Source: Namhaeicola sp039714555
GTDB taxonomy: Bacteria; Bacteroidota; Bacteroidia; Flavobacteriales; Flavobacteriaceae
Length of the DNA stretch: 64,000 bases
Direction of reading: 5' to 3'
NCBI GenBank assembly: GCA_039714555.1
Contig: JBDLJB010000004.1
Coordinates: 1 to 64,000, forward strand
In this document: piece by piece, positions 43,417 to 52,843 of the stretch
Layout of the letters: every line of letters starts with the position of its first letter
Numbering within the stretch: the first letter of the stretch is position 1
Program-made: the position numbers and the translations under genes
Notes under the pieces: generated by a model
Told to the model about the DNA's origin: nothing
Databases searched by the model: none
The model's input: the letters and a program-made list of their open reading frames with translations, nothing else

Positions 43417-44349
43417 TTAAAGATGGGTCTTTTCTAGATTCTTGTTATGTAATTTTATTAAAGATGTATTTAATTCAGAACCTAATAGCAATATAATTGA
43501 ATTTAACCATATAAACAACATAATGATTATTAAGGTACCAATTGAACCGTATAATTGATTGTATTGCGCAAATTTTTCTAAATATATTTTAAAAATTTTA
43601 AAGTTGATAATAAACAGGACAGTAGTAAAAATAGTACCCGGAGAAAAAAATGACATTTTTCTACCTTCTTTTGTTCCATAATAATACAAAAAAGAAATAC
43701 CTATAAATACCATGAGAATTAAAATAATTATTTGGATAATACCAATCCAAAAAGAAGCATCTCCAAGAATGCCATCTTGATTCATATATCTGATCAGAAA
43801 TTCTAATAAAATAATAATGCTAACAGTAAACAATAATAAAAATACTAAAACTAATGATATTGCTAAAGCAACTAAATATTGTCTAATAACTGTTCTGGTT
43901 TGTATATCGTGATAAGTGTATTCAAATCCACTTAAAATTGCATTTACACCATTGGTCATTAAAATAATTGACAGTAAGATACCAAAAGAAAGCAGCTCAC
44001 CATATTTATTATTGGCAATATCATTTAAAACCAGCGAAACAGCTTCGGATGATTCTTTAGAAGGAAGTGCTTGAAAAATAAATGATAAAAAATCTTCTTG
44101 AAAACCTTCAATAGGTACGTAAGGTATAAGGGTTAAAACAAAAAGAGCAAAAGGAAATAATGCAATGAAAAAACTAAAAGCAATACTTCCTGCACGTGTA
44201 GTTAATGCACCTTTGATAATTCCATTGATATAAATATCAAAAAGATCATAAAGTGATAGGCCTTCAAGTCCCGGAATTTTAATTTTTTGGAAGAGTCTGA
44301 CAAACCATCCAATGATAGGTATTTGCGATAAATTTTCTTCCGTTGTCAT
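43417..44349 (-). CDS. YihY/BrkB-family membrane protein
   Basis: 310 residues with six membrane helices and the family block TRAGSIAFSFFIALFPFALF. Once called ribonuclease BN, the family is now treated as a membrane protein of unknown function, possibly linked to lipid transport. It lies 2 bases from the KdsC gene, in one operon. Confidence 0.85.
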   Translation of the reverse strand: MTTEENLSQIPIIGWFVRLFQKIKIPGLEGLSLYDLFDIYINGIIKGALTTRAGSIAFSFFIALFPFALFVLTLIPYVPIEGFQEDFLSFIFQALPSKESSEAVSLVLNDIANNKYGELLSFGILLSIILMTNGVNAILSGFEYTYHDIQTRTVIRQYLVALAISLVLVFLLLFTVSIIILLEFLIRYMNQDGILGDASFWIGIIQIIILILMVFIGISFLYYYGTKEGRKMSFFSPGTIFTTVLFIINFKIFKIYLEKFAQYNQLYGSIGTLIIIMLFIWLNSIILLLGSELNTSLIKLHNKNLEKTHL

Positions 44350-44351
44350 TT

Positions 44352-44879
44352 TTAAAAGTATTTAGCATCATAGGTTAAATGCCATTTATCCTGTACTTTT
44401 AATACTTGTTCAAGTACATCTCTAACACAACCTTTTCCACCTTTTTTTTGAGAAACATATTTAGAAATATGTTGAATTTCCTGAACAGCATCTTTTGGGC
44501 ATGCTGGCAAACCAACCATTTGCATTACTGGTAGATCGGGAATGTCATCACCCATATATAAAATATTTTCTTTATCAATTTTATGAACTTTGGTGTATTC
44601 TTCTAATTTTTCAATTTTATTATGAACACCCAAATAAATATCATTAATACCTAAACCATTTAATCTTGATTTTACCGCTTGGTTGGTACCTCCAGAAATT
44701 ATACACACATGATAGCCCATATCTATTGCTGTTTTTAGGGCAAATCCGTCTTTGATGTTCATTTTTCTAACCAATTCGCCATCAGGGAAAATTGTTACAG
44801 TACCATCAGTTAGAACTCCATCAACATCAAAAATAAAAGTTGTTATGTTGGGCATGAGTTCTTTATAGCTTTTTTCCAT
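44352..44879 (-). CDS. kdsC: KDO-8-phosphate phosphatase-like HAD protein
   Basis: 175-residue HAD subfamily IIIA phosphatase lacking a cap, with FDVDGVLTDG (nucleophile Asp), IISGGTNQAVK, and GDDIPDLPVMQMV. Length and motif match KdsC, which makes KDO for lipopolysaccharide. 29 bases downstream of the DUF2520 gene. Another cap-less sugar phosphatase is possible. Confidence 0.85.
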   Translation of the reverse strand: MEKSYKELMPNITTFIFDVDGVLTDGTVTIFPDGELVRKMNIKDGFALKTAIDMGYHVCIISGGTNQAVKSRLNGLGINDIYLGVHNKIEKLEEYTKVHKIDKENILYMGDDIPDLPVMQMVGLPACPKDAVQEIQHISKYVSQKKGGKGCVRDVLEQVLKVQDKWHLTYDAKYF

Positions 44880-44908
44880 TATAAACAGTTGATATTTAAT
44901 TATTTAAA

Positions 44909-45664
44909 TCAAGAATTATAATTTTTTATAATTGATTTTGTGACTAAATTATAAATTTCTTTCTTATTATTATCTAATTGTTGTAATTGTTTTTTAATTA
45001 CTTCAATATCATTTCTTTGTGCAGGGCCGGTTTGCGCATCATAAGGACTTAGATCATTTAGTTTTTGAGTAGTCTCAAAAATTAAGGGTTTCAAAATTTC
45101 AAATGAAAAATTATTTTCAATACAAATATCATTGGCAAGTTTAAACATATGGTTAGAAAAATTATTGGCAAAAACAGCTGCTATATGTAATTTTTCACGT
45201 TGTTGAGAATTGATTTCATACACATAATTGCTAATTGAATTTGCAAAAGATTTTAACAATTGCATATCGTTTTTATTTTCGGTTTCAATACAAATTGGTA
45301 TCTTATTATAATTTAATTCATGTTCTTTTGAAAAGGATTGTAACGGGTAAAATACACCTTTATTCGCTTTGCATTGGAGAGAATTCAGAGGCTTACTTCC
45401 TGAAGTATGAACTACCAAACCATCATTAAAAGTCAGTTGTTTTGAAAAAGTCGAAATGGCATCATCATTAATGGCAATCACGTAAATATCAGCTGGTTCT
45501 AAATTATTGATATTATTTGTTTTCAAAATAGTTGAATCGAAATATTGATCATTTTTATGATCTCTGCTATAGCGTTGTATTAGATCAATTTGTGATGATC
45601 CTCTAAAAGCTTTTGATAAATGAAAAGCAACATTACCCGAACCTATTAAAACAGTTTTAATCAT
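44909..45664 (-). CDS. Rossmann-fold and DUF2520 domain protein
   Basis: 251 residues: an N-terminal NADP-type Rossmann domain (IGSGNVAFHLSKAF, ADIYVIAINDDAI) and a C-terminal DUF2520 helical domain (HIAAVFANNFSNHMFKLAND, TGPAQRNDIEVIKKQL). Resembles ketopantoate reductase/6-phosphogluconate dehydrogenase-type enzymes. The substrate is unknown. In many Flavobacteriia it is next to kdsC, ubiA and maf; here kdsC follows but ubiA and maf lie 10 kb away. Confidence 0.85.
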   Translation of the reverse strand: MIKTVLIGSGNVAFHLSKAFRGSSQIDLIQRYSRDHKNDQYFDSTILKTNNINNLEPADIYVIAINDDAISTFSKQLTFNDGLVVHTSGSKPLNSLQCKANKGVFYPLQSFSKEHELNYNKIPICIETENKNDMQLLKSFANSISNYVYEINSQQREKLHIAAVFANNFSNHMFKLANDICIENNFSFEILKPLIFETTQKLNDLSPYDAQTGPAQRNDIEVIKKQLQQLDNNKKEIYNLVTKSIIKNYNS

Positions 45665-45685
45665 ATAACGAAGATAAATAAAAAA

Positions 45686-45712
45686 AGACTGTCAATTACT
45701 TTTTGACAGTCT
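45686..45712 (-). terminator. terminator of the M13 peptidase gene
   Basis: AGACTGTCAA pairs with TTGACAGTCT through a seven-base loop, and on the minus strand a run of T follows (AAAAAA at 45681-45686). Confidence 0.8.
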
Positions 45713-45731
45713 CTATGCTATTATTATATTT

Positions 45732-47789
45732 CTACCAAATCTTTGCTTGTAAATCACCTGAACGAACCATTTGATCTCCATTCTTTGCATCCCAGGCCTT
45801 TCTAAACTCATCTAAATTACTCATCGGACCATTAACTCTGTACTGTGAGGGTGAATGAGGATCAGTAGTCACTTGTTGTTTCACATATTCGGGTCTTGTA
45901 TTTGATGCCCATACTTGTGCCCAACCTAAGTAAAATCTTTGTTCTGGAGTAAATCCTGCGATATTCTTTCTTCCGCCATTTTTATCGTAATATTTTTGTA
46001 AAGCGTAATACCCAAGTGTTAATCCACCTAAGTCGGCAATATTTTCTCCTAAGGTTAATTTGCCTTGTACAAAAACATCCGGAAGTGGTTCGTATTTATC
46101 AAATTGTTCAACAACAATTTTTGTTTTAGCATCAAATTTTTCTCTATCTGTTTTTGTCCACCAATTATTCAAATTTCCATTTTTATCATATTTAGAGCCA
46201 CTATCATCAAATCCGTGTGTAAATTCATGACCGATAACTCCGCCAATTGCACCATAATTGATAGCTACATCAGTATCTGGACTGTAAAAAGGAGGTTGTA
46301 AAATACCTGCAGGAAAAACCACTTCATTATTTACAGGATTATAATATGCATTTACGGTTTGAGGTGTCATTCCCCATTCTGTTTTATCTACTGGTTTTCC
46401 CAATCTAGATAAATTTTCTTGAGCTTTCCAACGATTAACAGCATATATATTTTCGATAACAGTATTTGGTTTGATATCAATTGTAGAATAATCTTTCCAC
46501 TTTTCAGGATAACCAATTTTATAAGTGAAAGCTTTTAGTTTTTCGGTTGCTTTTACCTTTGTTTCATCACTCATCCAATCTAATTGAGTTACCCTATCTA
46601 AATAAGCTGATCTGAGGTTTTCAATTAATCCTTCAACTTCTTTTTTTGAGCTTTCAGGAAAGTATTTTTCAACAAATAATTTACCAAGAGGCTCTCCTAA
46701 TTTATTGTTTACCAGAGTTACAGATCTTTTTTCACGAGATTTCATTTGTTTAACACCTCTTAAAACTCCACTAAAGAATTCGAAATTTTGTTTGACGTAT
46801 TTATAAGATAACCATGATGCTGCACCATCAACCAAATGCCATTTAAAATAAATTTTCCAGTCTTCAATGGGTACTTCTTTTAATAAAATGTTAGTTCCTT
46901 TAAGGAAATCAACTTGAGAAACAATAATATTATCAATATCAACACTTAAAGCATTTAAATAATTATGCCAATTATAATCTGGTGAAAGTTTTTGAAGCTC
47001 GGCAATTGTCATTTTATTATAGGTCAATTCCGGATTTCTCCGATCAATTCTCGACATTGAATTTTGTGCAATTCTTTTTTCTAAATCAAAAACAGTAGTT
47101 GCATTTATTGCAGCGGTCTTGGAGTCATTTCCCATAAGAATAAACATTTTTTGCAAATGATCTTTGTAAGCAATTCTTATTTTTTTAAAACGTTCATTAT
47201 CTTTTAAATAATAATCTTTATCGGGTAAGGTTAAACCACTTTGAGAAGTATAAGCAATATAATTTTCACTATCTTTTTTATCTGTACCGATGTGAAATGA
47301 TAGGGGAGAACCTATTCCTTCTTTACGATTTGTAGCAAAATATTCTGGAAAATCCTTAGAGGATTTTAAGGCATCAATTCTATCTAAACGAGATTTTAAT
47401 GGAAATAAATCTGCATTTTCAATACCTATTGAATCCATAGCAGATTTGTAAAAATCCCCAATTAATTGTGAATTGCTTCCTTTTAACCCACCTTTATTTT
47501 CAGCTTCATTGATGATGCCTTTTAATTTTACTTGACCGTTTTCATATAAAATATTAAAAGACCCCCATCTGCTTTCTGTTTCGGGTAGTGGATTGGCTTT
47601 TTGCCATCCGCCGGTTGCATATTGAAAAAAATCTTGTTTTGGAGAAACTGATTTGTCTAGATTGGCAAGATCAAATCCCGGAATAATATTTGAGGCAGAA
47701 TTATTATTTTGAGCTTGAAATTTAGTTGAAAGTAAAATAAAAAATAAGAATAAAAAAATATTGACAATGTATTGAGATTTATGTTTCAT
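45732..47789 (-). CDS. M13-family zinc metallopeptidase (neprilysin/PepO-like)
   Basis: 685 residues: signal peptide (about 1-26) and full M13 domain. The zinc motif is HEFTH (in IGHEFTHGFDDSG), the third ligand E is in ENIADLGGL, and the substrate block NAYYNPVNNEVVFPAGIL is present. An exported peptide-degrading enzyme. Stands alone with its own terminator. Confidence 0.92.
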   Translation of the reverse strand: MKHKSQYIVNIFLFLFFILLSTKFQAQNNNSASNIIPGFDLANLDKSVSPKQDFFQYATGGWQKANPLPETESRWGSFNILYENGQVKLKGIINEAENKGGLKGSNSQLIGDFYKSAMDSIGIENADLFPLKSRLDRIDALKSSKDFPEYFATNRKEGIGSPLSFHIGTDKKDSENYIAYTSQSGLTLPDKDYYLKDNERFKKIRIAYKDHLQKMFILMGNDSKTAAINATTVFDLEKRIAQNSMSRIDRRNPELTYNKMTIAELQKLSPDYNWHNYLNALSVDIDNIIVSQVDFLKGTNILLKEVPIEDWKIYFKWHLVDGAASWLSYKYVKQNFEFFSGVLRGVKQMKSREKRSVTLVNNKLGEPLGKLFVEKYFPESSKKEVEGLIENLRSAYLDRVTQLDWMSDETKVKATEKLKAFTYKIGYPEKWKDYSTIDIKPNTVIENIYAVNRWKAQENLSRLGKPVDKTEWGMTPQTVNAYYNPVNNEVVFPAGILQPPFYSPDTDVAINYGAIGGVIGHEFTHGFDDSGSKYDKNGNLNNWWTKTDREKFDAKTKIVVEQFDKYEPLPDVFVQGKLTLGENIADLGGLTLGYYALQKYYDKNGGRKNIAGFTPEQRFYLGWAQVWASNTRPEYVKQQVTTDPHSPSQYRVNGPMSNLDEFRKAWDAKNGDQMVRSGDLQAKIW

Positions 47790-47822
47790 GATAATTTGCT
47801 TTTTAAAAAATAAAATTACAAA

Positions 47823-47850
47823 AAAAGGCTGTCTTTTAAGACAGCCTTTT
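47823..47850 (-). terminator. terminator of ppdK
   Basis: AAGGCTGTCTT and its complement form an 11-bp stem (with flanking A/T) 20 bases after the ppdK stop codon, followed by T-rich sequence. Confidence 0.8.
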
Positions 47851-47869
47851 AAAAATATAATTTAAAAAA

Positions 47870-50596
47870 TTAGTTTAACCCTTCTCTAATTTTAGCTTGT
47901 GCAGCTGCTAATCTAGCAATTGGCACTCTAAAAGGTGAACAAGAAACATAATCTAATCCTGTGCGATGACAGAATTCAACTGAACTTGGTTCACCACCAT
48001 GCTCACCACATATACCTAATTTAATATCAGGACGAGTTTGACGACCTTTTTTAACAGCCATTTCAACTAATTGTCCAACACCTTCTTGATCTAATACCTC
48101 AAAAGGATCGTGTTTTAAAATACCTTTTTCAATATAAATTGGTAAGAATTTACCGGCATCATCACGAGAATATCCAAAGGCCATTTGAGTTAAATCATTT
48201 GTTCCGAATGAGAAGAACTCTGCTGATTTTGCAATTTCATCAGCTGTTAATGCAGCACGAGGAATTTCAATCATTGTACCAACTAAATGGTCAATAGTAT
48301 CACCGGTTTCTTCAAAAACTTTAGCTATAGTATCTCTCACAATATCTTCTTGCAATTTCATTTCAGCTAGAGTGCCCGTTAATGGAATCATTATTTCTGG
48401 TTTTGCAACTACACCTTTTTTCTTAAGTGTTAGTGCTCCACCAATTATAGCACGAGTTTGCATTTCTGTAATTTCAGGGTAAGTATTACCTAAACGACAA
48501 CCTCTATGGCCCAGCATTGGGTTAAATTCAGATAGATCTTCAACTTTTTGTTTAATTACATCAACTGAAACACCCATCACATTAGCCATTTCTTGTTGAC
48601 CTTTTTCATCATGAGGTACAAATTCATGAAGAGGTGGATCTAATAAGCGAACAGTTACAGGTAAATCATGCATTGCTTCAAAAATACCTTCAAAATCTTT
48701 TTGTTGGATAGGTAATAATTTTTCAAGAGCATCTTTTCTTCCTTCAACATCATCAGCTAAAATCATTTCACGCATAGCAACGATTTTTACACCTTCAAAA
48801 AACATATGTTCTGTACGGCAAAGTCCAATACCTTGAGCACCAAAATCACGACCAACTTTACTGTCATGAGGCGTGTCGGCATTTGTTCTTACATACATTC
48901 TACTGAATTTATCAGTAAGATCCATCAATTTACCAAAATCACCGCTTAATTCAGGGTCGATGGTAGCAATACTACCTTTATACAATTCACCTGTTGAACC
49001 ATTTAATGAAACCCAATCGCCTTCTTTGAAAACTTCACCTTTTATAGTTAAAATACGAGATTTATAATCAATTTTTAACTCACCGGCACCTGACACACAA
49101 CATTTACCCATTCCACGGGCAACTACAGCGGCATGAGAAGTCATTCCACCACGGGCAGTTAAAATACCATTGGCAATATTCATTCCTTCCAGATCTTCCG
49201 GTGAAGTTTCAATACGTGTTAAGATAGCATTTTCATATTTATCAGCTTCATCTGCAAAGAAAACCAATTGTCCGGTTGCTGCTCCCGGAGATGCAGGTAA
49301 ACCTTTTGTTAGAACTTTAGCTTCCTTCATTGCTGTTTTATCAAAAACAGGGTGAAGCAATTCGTCTAATTTATTAGGCTCAACTCTCATGAGTGCTTCT
49401 TTTTCATCAATTCTTCTTTCTTCAAGCATTTCAATTGCCATACGAACCATTGCAGCACCCGTTCGTTTACCACTACGTGTTTGCAACATCCATAATTTAC
49501 CATCTTGAATGGTAAATTCAATATCTTGCATGTCATTATAGTGATCTTCTAATTTATTTTGAATATCAACTAATTCTTTATAAACTTTGGGCATAACTTC
49601 TTCTAAAGAAGGGAAATTAGAAACTCTATCTTCTTCGGATACAGTGGCTAACTTTGCCCAACGTAATGAACCTTCTTTTGTAATTTCTTGTGGTGTACGA
49701 ATACCAGCTACAACATCTTCTCCCTGAGCATCAATTAAATACTCACCATTAAAAATATTTTCTCCTGTACCTGCATCACGTGTAAAAGCTACACCTGTAC
49801 CTGAATTTGATCCCATATTTCCATAAACCATTGCTTGTACATTTACAGCAGTTCCCCAATCATCAGGATATTTATGCATTCTTCTGTAATAAACAGCTCT
49901 ATCAGTATTCCAACTATCAAAAACAGCCATTACTGCTCCCCAAAGTTGATCCCAAGGATTATCTGGAAATTCTTTTCCGGTTTGTTTAGTAACTGCTTCT
50001 TTAAATTTTGTTACCAACTCTTTAAGATCTTCAACAGTAAAATCAGTATCAAGTTCAATATTCCTTCTTTCTTTAAGATCCTCCATTATTGCTTCAAAAG
50101 GATCTATATCTTCTTTACTTTCAGGTTTCATTCCCAAAACTACATCACCATACATTTGGACAAACCTTCTATATGAATCCCATGCAAAACGGTTATTACC
50201 AGATTTTTTAGCAATTCCTTCAACAGCCTCATCATTTAAACCTAAGTTTAAAACTGTATCCATCATACCGGGCATTGAAACTCTTGCTCCTGAACGAACT
50301 GATAATAATAAAGGGTTTTCTTTATCTCCAAATTTAGTTCCTAAAATATTTTCGGTATTTTTAACAGCATCTTCAACTTCAGCTTTAATTAATGCAACAG
50401 CATTTTCTTTACCAATTTGATTATATTCAGTACATACTTCAGTGGTAATTGTAAAACCAGGAGGAACTGGAATACCAATAAGATTCATTTCCGCTAAATT
50501 AGCACCTTTACCTCCTAAAAGGTTTTTCATTTTACTGTTTCCTTCAGCTTTTTTATCACCAAATTTATAAACTCTTTTGTTTAACTGTTTTTCCAT
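47870..50596 (-). CDS. ppdK: pyruvate, phosphate dikinase
   Basis: 908 residues with ATP-grasp N-terminal domain (GGKGANLAEM), the phosphohistidine swivel domain (ARGGMTSHAAVVARGMGK) and a C-terminal PEP/pyruvate TIM barrel (GICGEHGGEPSSV). Reversibly converts PEP, AMP and PPi to pyruvate, ATP and Pi, a common fermentative choice in Bacteroidota. The FNR-type box suggests oxygen control. Confidence 0.95.
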   Translation of the reverse strand: MEKQLNKRVYKFGDKKAEGNSKMKNLLGGKGANLAEMNLIGIPVPPGFTITTEVCTEYNQIGKENAVALIKAEVEDAVKNTENILGTKFGDKENPLLLSVRSGARVSMPGMMDTVLNLGLNDEAVEGIAKKSGNNRFAWDSYRRFVQMYGDVVLGMKPESKEDIDPFEAIMEDLKERRNIELDTDFTVEDLKELVTKFKEAVTKQTGKEFPDNPWDQLWGAVMAVFDSWNTDRAVYYRRMHKYPDDWGTAVNVQAMVYGNMGSNSGTGVAFTRDAGTGENIFNGEYLIDAQGEDVVAGIRTPQEITKEGSLRWAKLATVSEEDRVSNFPSLEEVMPKVYKELVDIQNKLEDHYNDMQDIEFTIQDGKLWMLQTRSGKRTGAAMVRMAIEMLEERRIDEKEALMRVEPNKLDELLHPVFDKTAMKEAKVLTKGLPASPGAATGQLVFFADEADKYENAILTRIETSPEDLEGMNIANGILTARGGMTSHAAVVARGMGKCCVSGAGELKIDYKSRILTIKGEVFKEGDWVSLNGSTGELYKGSIATIDPELSGDFGKLMDLTDKFSRMYVRTNADTPHDSKVGRDFGAQGIGLCRTEHMFFEGVKIVAMREMILADDVEGRKDALEKLLPIQQKDFEGIFEAMHDLPVTVRLLDPPLHEFVPHDEKGQQEMANVMGVSVDVIKQKVEDLSEFNPMLGHRGCRLGNTYPEITEMQTRAIIGGALTLKKKGVVAKPEIMIPLTGTLAEMKLQEDIVRDTIAKVFEETGDTIDHLVGTMIEIPRAALTADEIAKSAEFFSFGTNDLTQMAFGYSRDDAGKFLPIYIEKGILKHDPFEVLDQEGVGQLVEMAVKKGRQTRPDIKLGICGEHGGEPSSVEFCHRTGLDYVSCSPFRVPIARLAAAQAKIREGLN

Positions 50597-50689
50597 AATG
50601 ATCTTTTAATTAATATAATTCTTTAAGTTAATTATTCTGTTTGATTATTTATTCGAGATTCTTTTATTTATTTTAAAAATAAAGACCGC

Positions 50690-50697
50690 CAAAAGTA
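50690..50697 (-). promoter_or_regulatory. -7 element of ppdK
   Basis: TACTTTTG on the minus strand is an exact TAnnTTTG match, starting 29.5 bases from the centre of the FNR-type box at 50721. The resulting leader is about 90 bases. Confidence 0.6.
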
Positions 50698-50720
50698 ATT
50701 AATTTAAGCTTAATTAAGAA

Positions 50721-50732
50721 TGATTTATATCA
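50721..50732. promoter_or_regulatory. FNR/CRP-type box upstream of ppdK
   Basis: TGATTTATATCA matches TGAT-N4-ATCA. Its spacing to the -7 element is identical to that of the nos box, the class II activator position. Confidence 0.62.
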
Positions 50733-50877
50733 TTTTAACTATTAAAATTTTGTTGTTATAAGTTTTTTTAAAACTATTTAAGATATGTGTGATATTATTT
50801 ATTAATTCGTGCACTAGTTTGCTAATTTCAATTATAGATTTAATCTCTTAAAATGAATTACAATTGTATACAAAAAG
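50733..50877. other. AT-rich non-coding stretch upstream of the ppdK control region
   Basis: Part of the 358-base gap between ppdK and the collagen-like lipoprotein gene. No reading frame or structure apart from the flanking control box and the terminator that follows. Confidence 0.4.
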
Positions 50878-50922
50878 ATCCCCTTCAAACTAATGGTTTT
50901 GAACATTTTGTTTGAAGGGGAT
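50878..50922 (-). terminator. terminator of the collagen-like lipoprotein gene
   Basis: ATCCCCTTCAAAC pairs perfectly with GTTTGAAGGGGAT over 13 bp with a 19-base loop; on the minus strand a T-run follows. Confidence 0.82.
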
Positions 50923-50954
50923 TTTTAATATTAAAAAATATTAATTAATATAAA

Positions 50955-51458
50955 TTAGTTCAATCTAATAATTTCTTGATTTTGTAATGAGTTTAAAACA
51001 CTATCCAAATTGTCTAGATTTAAGCCTTGTGCAGATTCTGCCGGAATTATAGCAACTCTAAAAATTATGTCTTGTGTAAACTGTGTTGACAAATCATCTA
51101 GATAAACTGTGCCGTCTAAGAAAAATTGAATATCAGCATAAGTATGGTTAAAACCATAGAGTAATATTCCATCTTCAAAAAACAAAGTTTGTGGCAAGGG
51201 TTCCCAAATATCCACTCCATTATCAACACCCGATAAGATATATGCCATTACAACATCAGTGTCATAAACCTCAATATTTGAAGGAAAATCAATTAAAACC
51301 TCATAGTTATTTGAATCATTAAAATTAACCTGAGCCTCAAATATTTGGCCCATAATATTGATACCATCTTGACCTGGAGGGCCCGGAGGTCCAATTTCGC
51401 TAACACATGACACAAATAATAAAGAAACTGATAATAGAATAGGTAGTATTTTTTTCAT
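50955..51458 (-). CDS. small lipoprotein with a collagen-like segment
   Basis: 167 residues: lipoprotein signal (LLFVSC), then a short GPPGPPGQDG collagen-like segment near residue 23, then an uncharacterised beta-rich domain. No enzyme motif. A TAGATTTG -7 element (51508-51515, minus strand) lies 50 bases upstream. Similar short lipoproteins are frequent in Bacteroidota; function unknown. Confidence 0.75.
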   Translation of the reverse strand: MKKILPILLSVSLLFVSCVSEIGPPGPPGQDGINIMGQIFEAQVNFNDSNNYEVLIDFPSNIEVYDTDVVMAYILSGVDNGVDIWEPLPQTLFFEDGILLYGFNHTYADIQFFLDGTVYLDDLSTQFTQDIIFRVAIIPAESAQGLNLDNLDSVLNSLQNQEIIRLN

Positions 51459-51507
51459 AATAAATAATTTTAAATTTAATTTTTATCGCCAAGTTGGAGA
51501 TTATTAA

Positions 51508-51515
51508 CAAATCTA
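51508..51515 (-). promoter_or_regulatory. -7 element for the collagen-like lipoprotein gene
   Basis: TAGATTTG on the minus strand, exact TAnnTTTG, 50 bases before the start codon. Confidence 0.45.
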
Positions 51516-51594
51516 TACCAATAATGATGCCTAAATTATTTAAGATATGTTTTTAAAGATCGTTTTGTTTAATAAGTATTTCAAAGATAATAAG

Positions 51595-52698
51595 TTATCT
51601 TAACCAAGAATATCCAATATTTACATAAAAAGCCCAATCTTCAGGACCTCTTGCAATATCGAAACCTACTTTAGTTCCCATTGATCTAATAGCCAGGAAT
51701 CTTACTCCAACTCCAGCATTCCAAACAAGTTCATCAATCTTAAGTTCTTCAATTGATTCAAAAGCAGCTCCAATTCCTGTAAATGCAACTAACCCCCAAC
51801 GAGGTTTGAAGTTAAATAACTGTTCTGTTTCAGCCAAAGCTGTAAAATTTCCTTGGTATCGCATAGCAGGAACACCTCTTAAGCTAACATATGGTTTAGA
51901 GTAAAATGGAGGTCTTCCGGTTGATAAATGCGATTCTATTCTTAGACCTGGAGTCCAAATTTTATTTACAGGCAAAAATGTATATGATGTAAAGTTTAGT
52001 GATCCCCAGTCTCTAGTACTTCCTAAAAGTTCCAGATTTTGTAAATAGCTTATAGTAACTTTACTTCCTTTGGTAGGACTTAAAAAATTATTTAAGTTAT
52101 CGAATTCTAGAATTCCAGTAATACCACTGTTGATCAGATCTATATCTTCTGGTATGATACTTTCAAAATCTGGGTCAGAGTGTAAAGGTATATTAATCTT
52201 TGAAAATTGATATTTACCACCCAAAAAATAATCGCTGTTACCTAACCTAAAACTAATTTGTTGGATAAGCGAAAAGATTTTCTGATCAAATGTTATTGGT
52301 AGTTTTCCATTAAAAGCATAGTAATCTAAAGTAAGTTTGCCATAACCAGCTAATCCTCTATATCTTAAATTACCATCATTCCAAAACCCAACATATCCAC
52401 CTCCGGTAAACCAACTACCATTACTTGTTAGACCTGCCAAAGCAACAATTATATCAGGTTCTCTTTTAGGAATCATGTATAATATTCCACCAATGGCACC
52501 ATACCCAACAGCTGGTTCTGTTACTGGTATAATTACCGGTAAGATCTGTTTCTTCTTATTAAGTGTTTTACTAGTATCTGTAACATGTCCTACTGTTTTT
52601 TCTTTATTAAGAGGATCTTGTTGTGCTTGTATAGAACAAGCTAAGTTAAATATTAATATGATTATGATAAAGTTGAATTTATTTATTTTGGTTGGCAT
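51595..52698 (-). CDS. BamA/TamA-type outer-membrane barrel protein
   Basis: 367 residues: signal peptide (about 1-26) and a barrel of the D15/surface antigen kind with GYGAIGGILYMIPKREPD, LDNLNNFLSPTKGSKVTISYL and the RGVPAMRYQGNFTALAETEQ block, ending in GYSWLR. No POTRA domain is seen, so this is a short barrel-only member. Function is unknown; such proteins can be OMP-assembly relatives or hydrolase-like surface proteins. Confidence 0.8.
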   Translation of the reverse strand: MPTKINKFNFIIIILIFNLACSIQAQQDPLNKEKTVGHVTDTSKTLNKKKQILPVIIPVTEPAVGYGAIGGILYMIPKREPDIIVALAGLTSNGSWFTGGGYVGFWNDGNLRYRGLAGYGKLTLDYYAFNGKLPITFDQKIFSLIQQISFRLGNSDYFLGGKYQFSKINIPLHSDPDFESIIPEDIDLINSGITGILEFDNLNNFLSPTKGSKVTISYLQNLELLGSTRDWGSLNFTSYTFLPVNKIWTPGLRIESHLSTGRPPFYSKPYVSLRGVPAMRYQGNFTALAETEQLFNFKPRWGLVAFTGIGAAFESIEELKIDELVWNAGVGVRFLAIRSMGTKVGFDIARGPEDWAFYVNIGYSWLR

Positions 52699-52790
52699 AA
52701 ATAATTGATTTACAATAAAAATAAGAATTTTTTATCTTTTACCAAATAATTTTTTGTTTTTGTGTTTTTTTGGAAAGTAATAATTATATT

Positions 52791-52827
52791 AAAAAAAGGA
52801 ATCAAATAATATTTGATTCCTTTTTTT
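52791..52827. terminator. bidirectional terminator
   Basis: Perfect 17-bp inverted repeat (AAAAAAAGGAATCAAAT with its complement) with a three-base loop, flanked by A- and T-runs. It ends the PorT-like transcript. Confidence 0.82.
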
Positions 52828-52843
52828 TAGCAGTTTAAGAAAA

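Noticed and set aside
44889..44912. TTGAT and ATCAA half-sites upstream of kdsC.
   Set aside because: They are separated by 14 bases instead of 4, and one half lies at the end of the DUF2520 gene.
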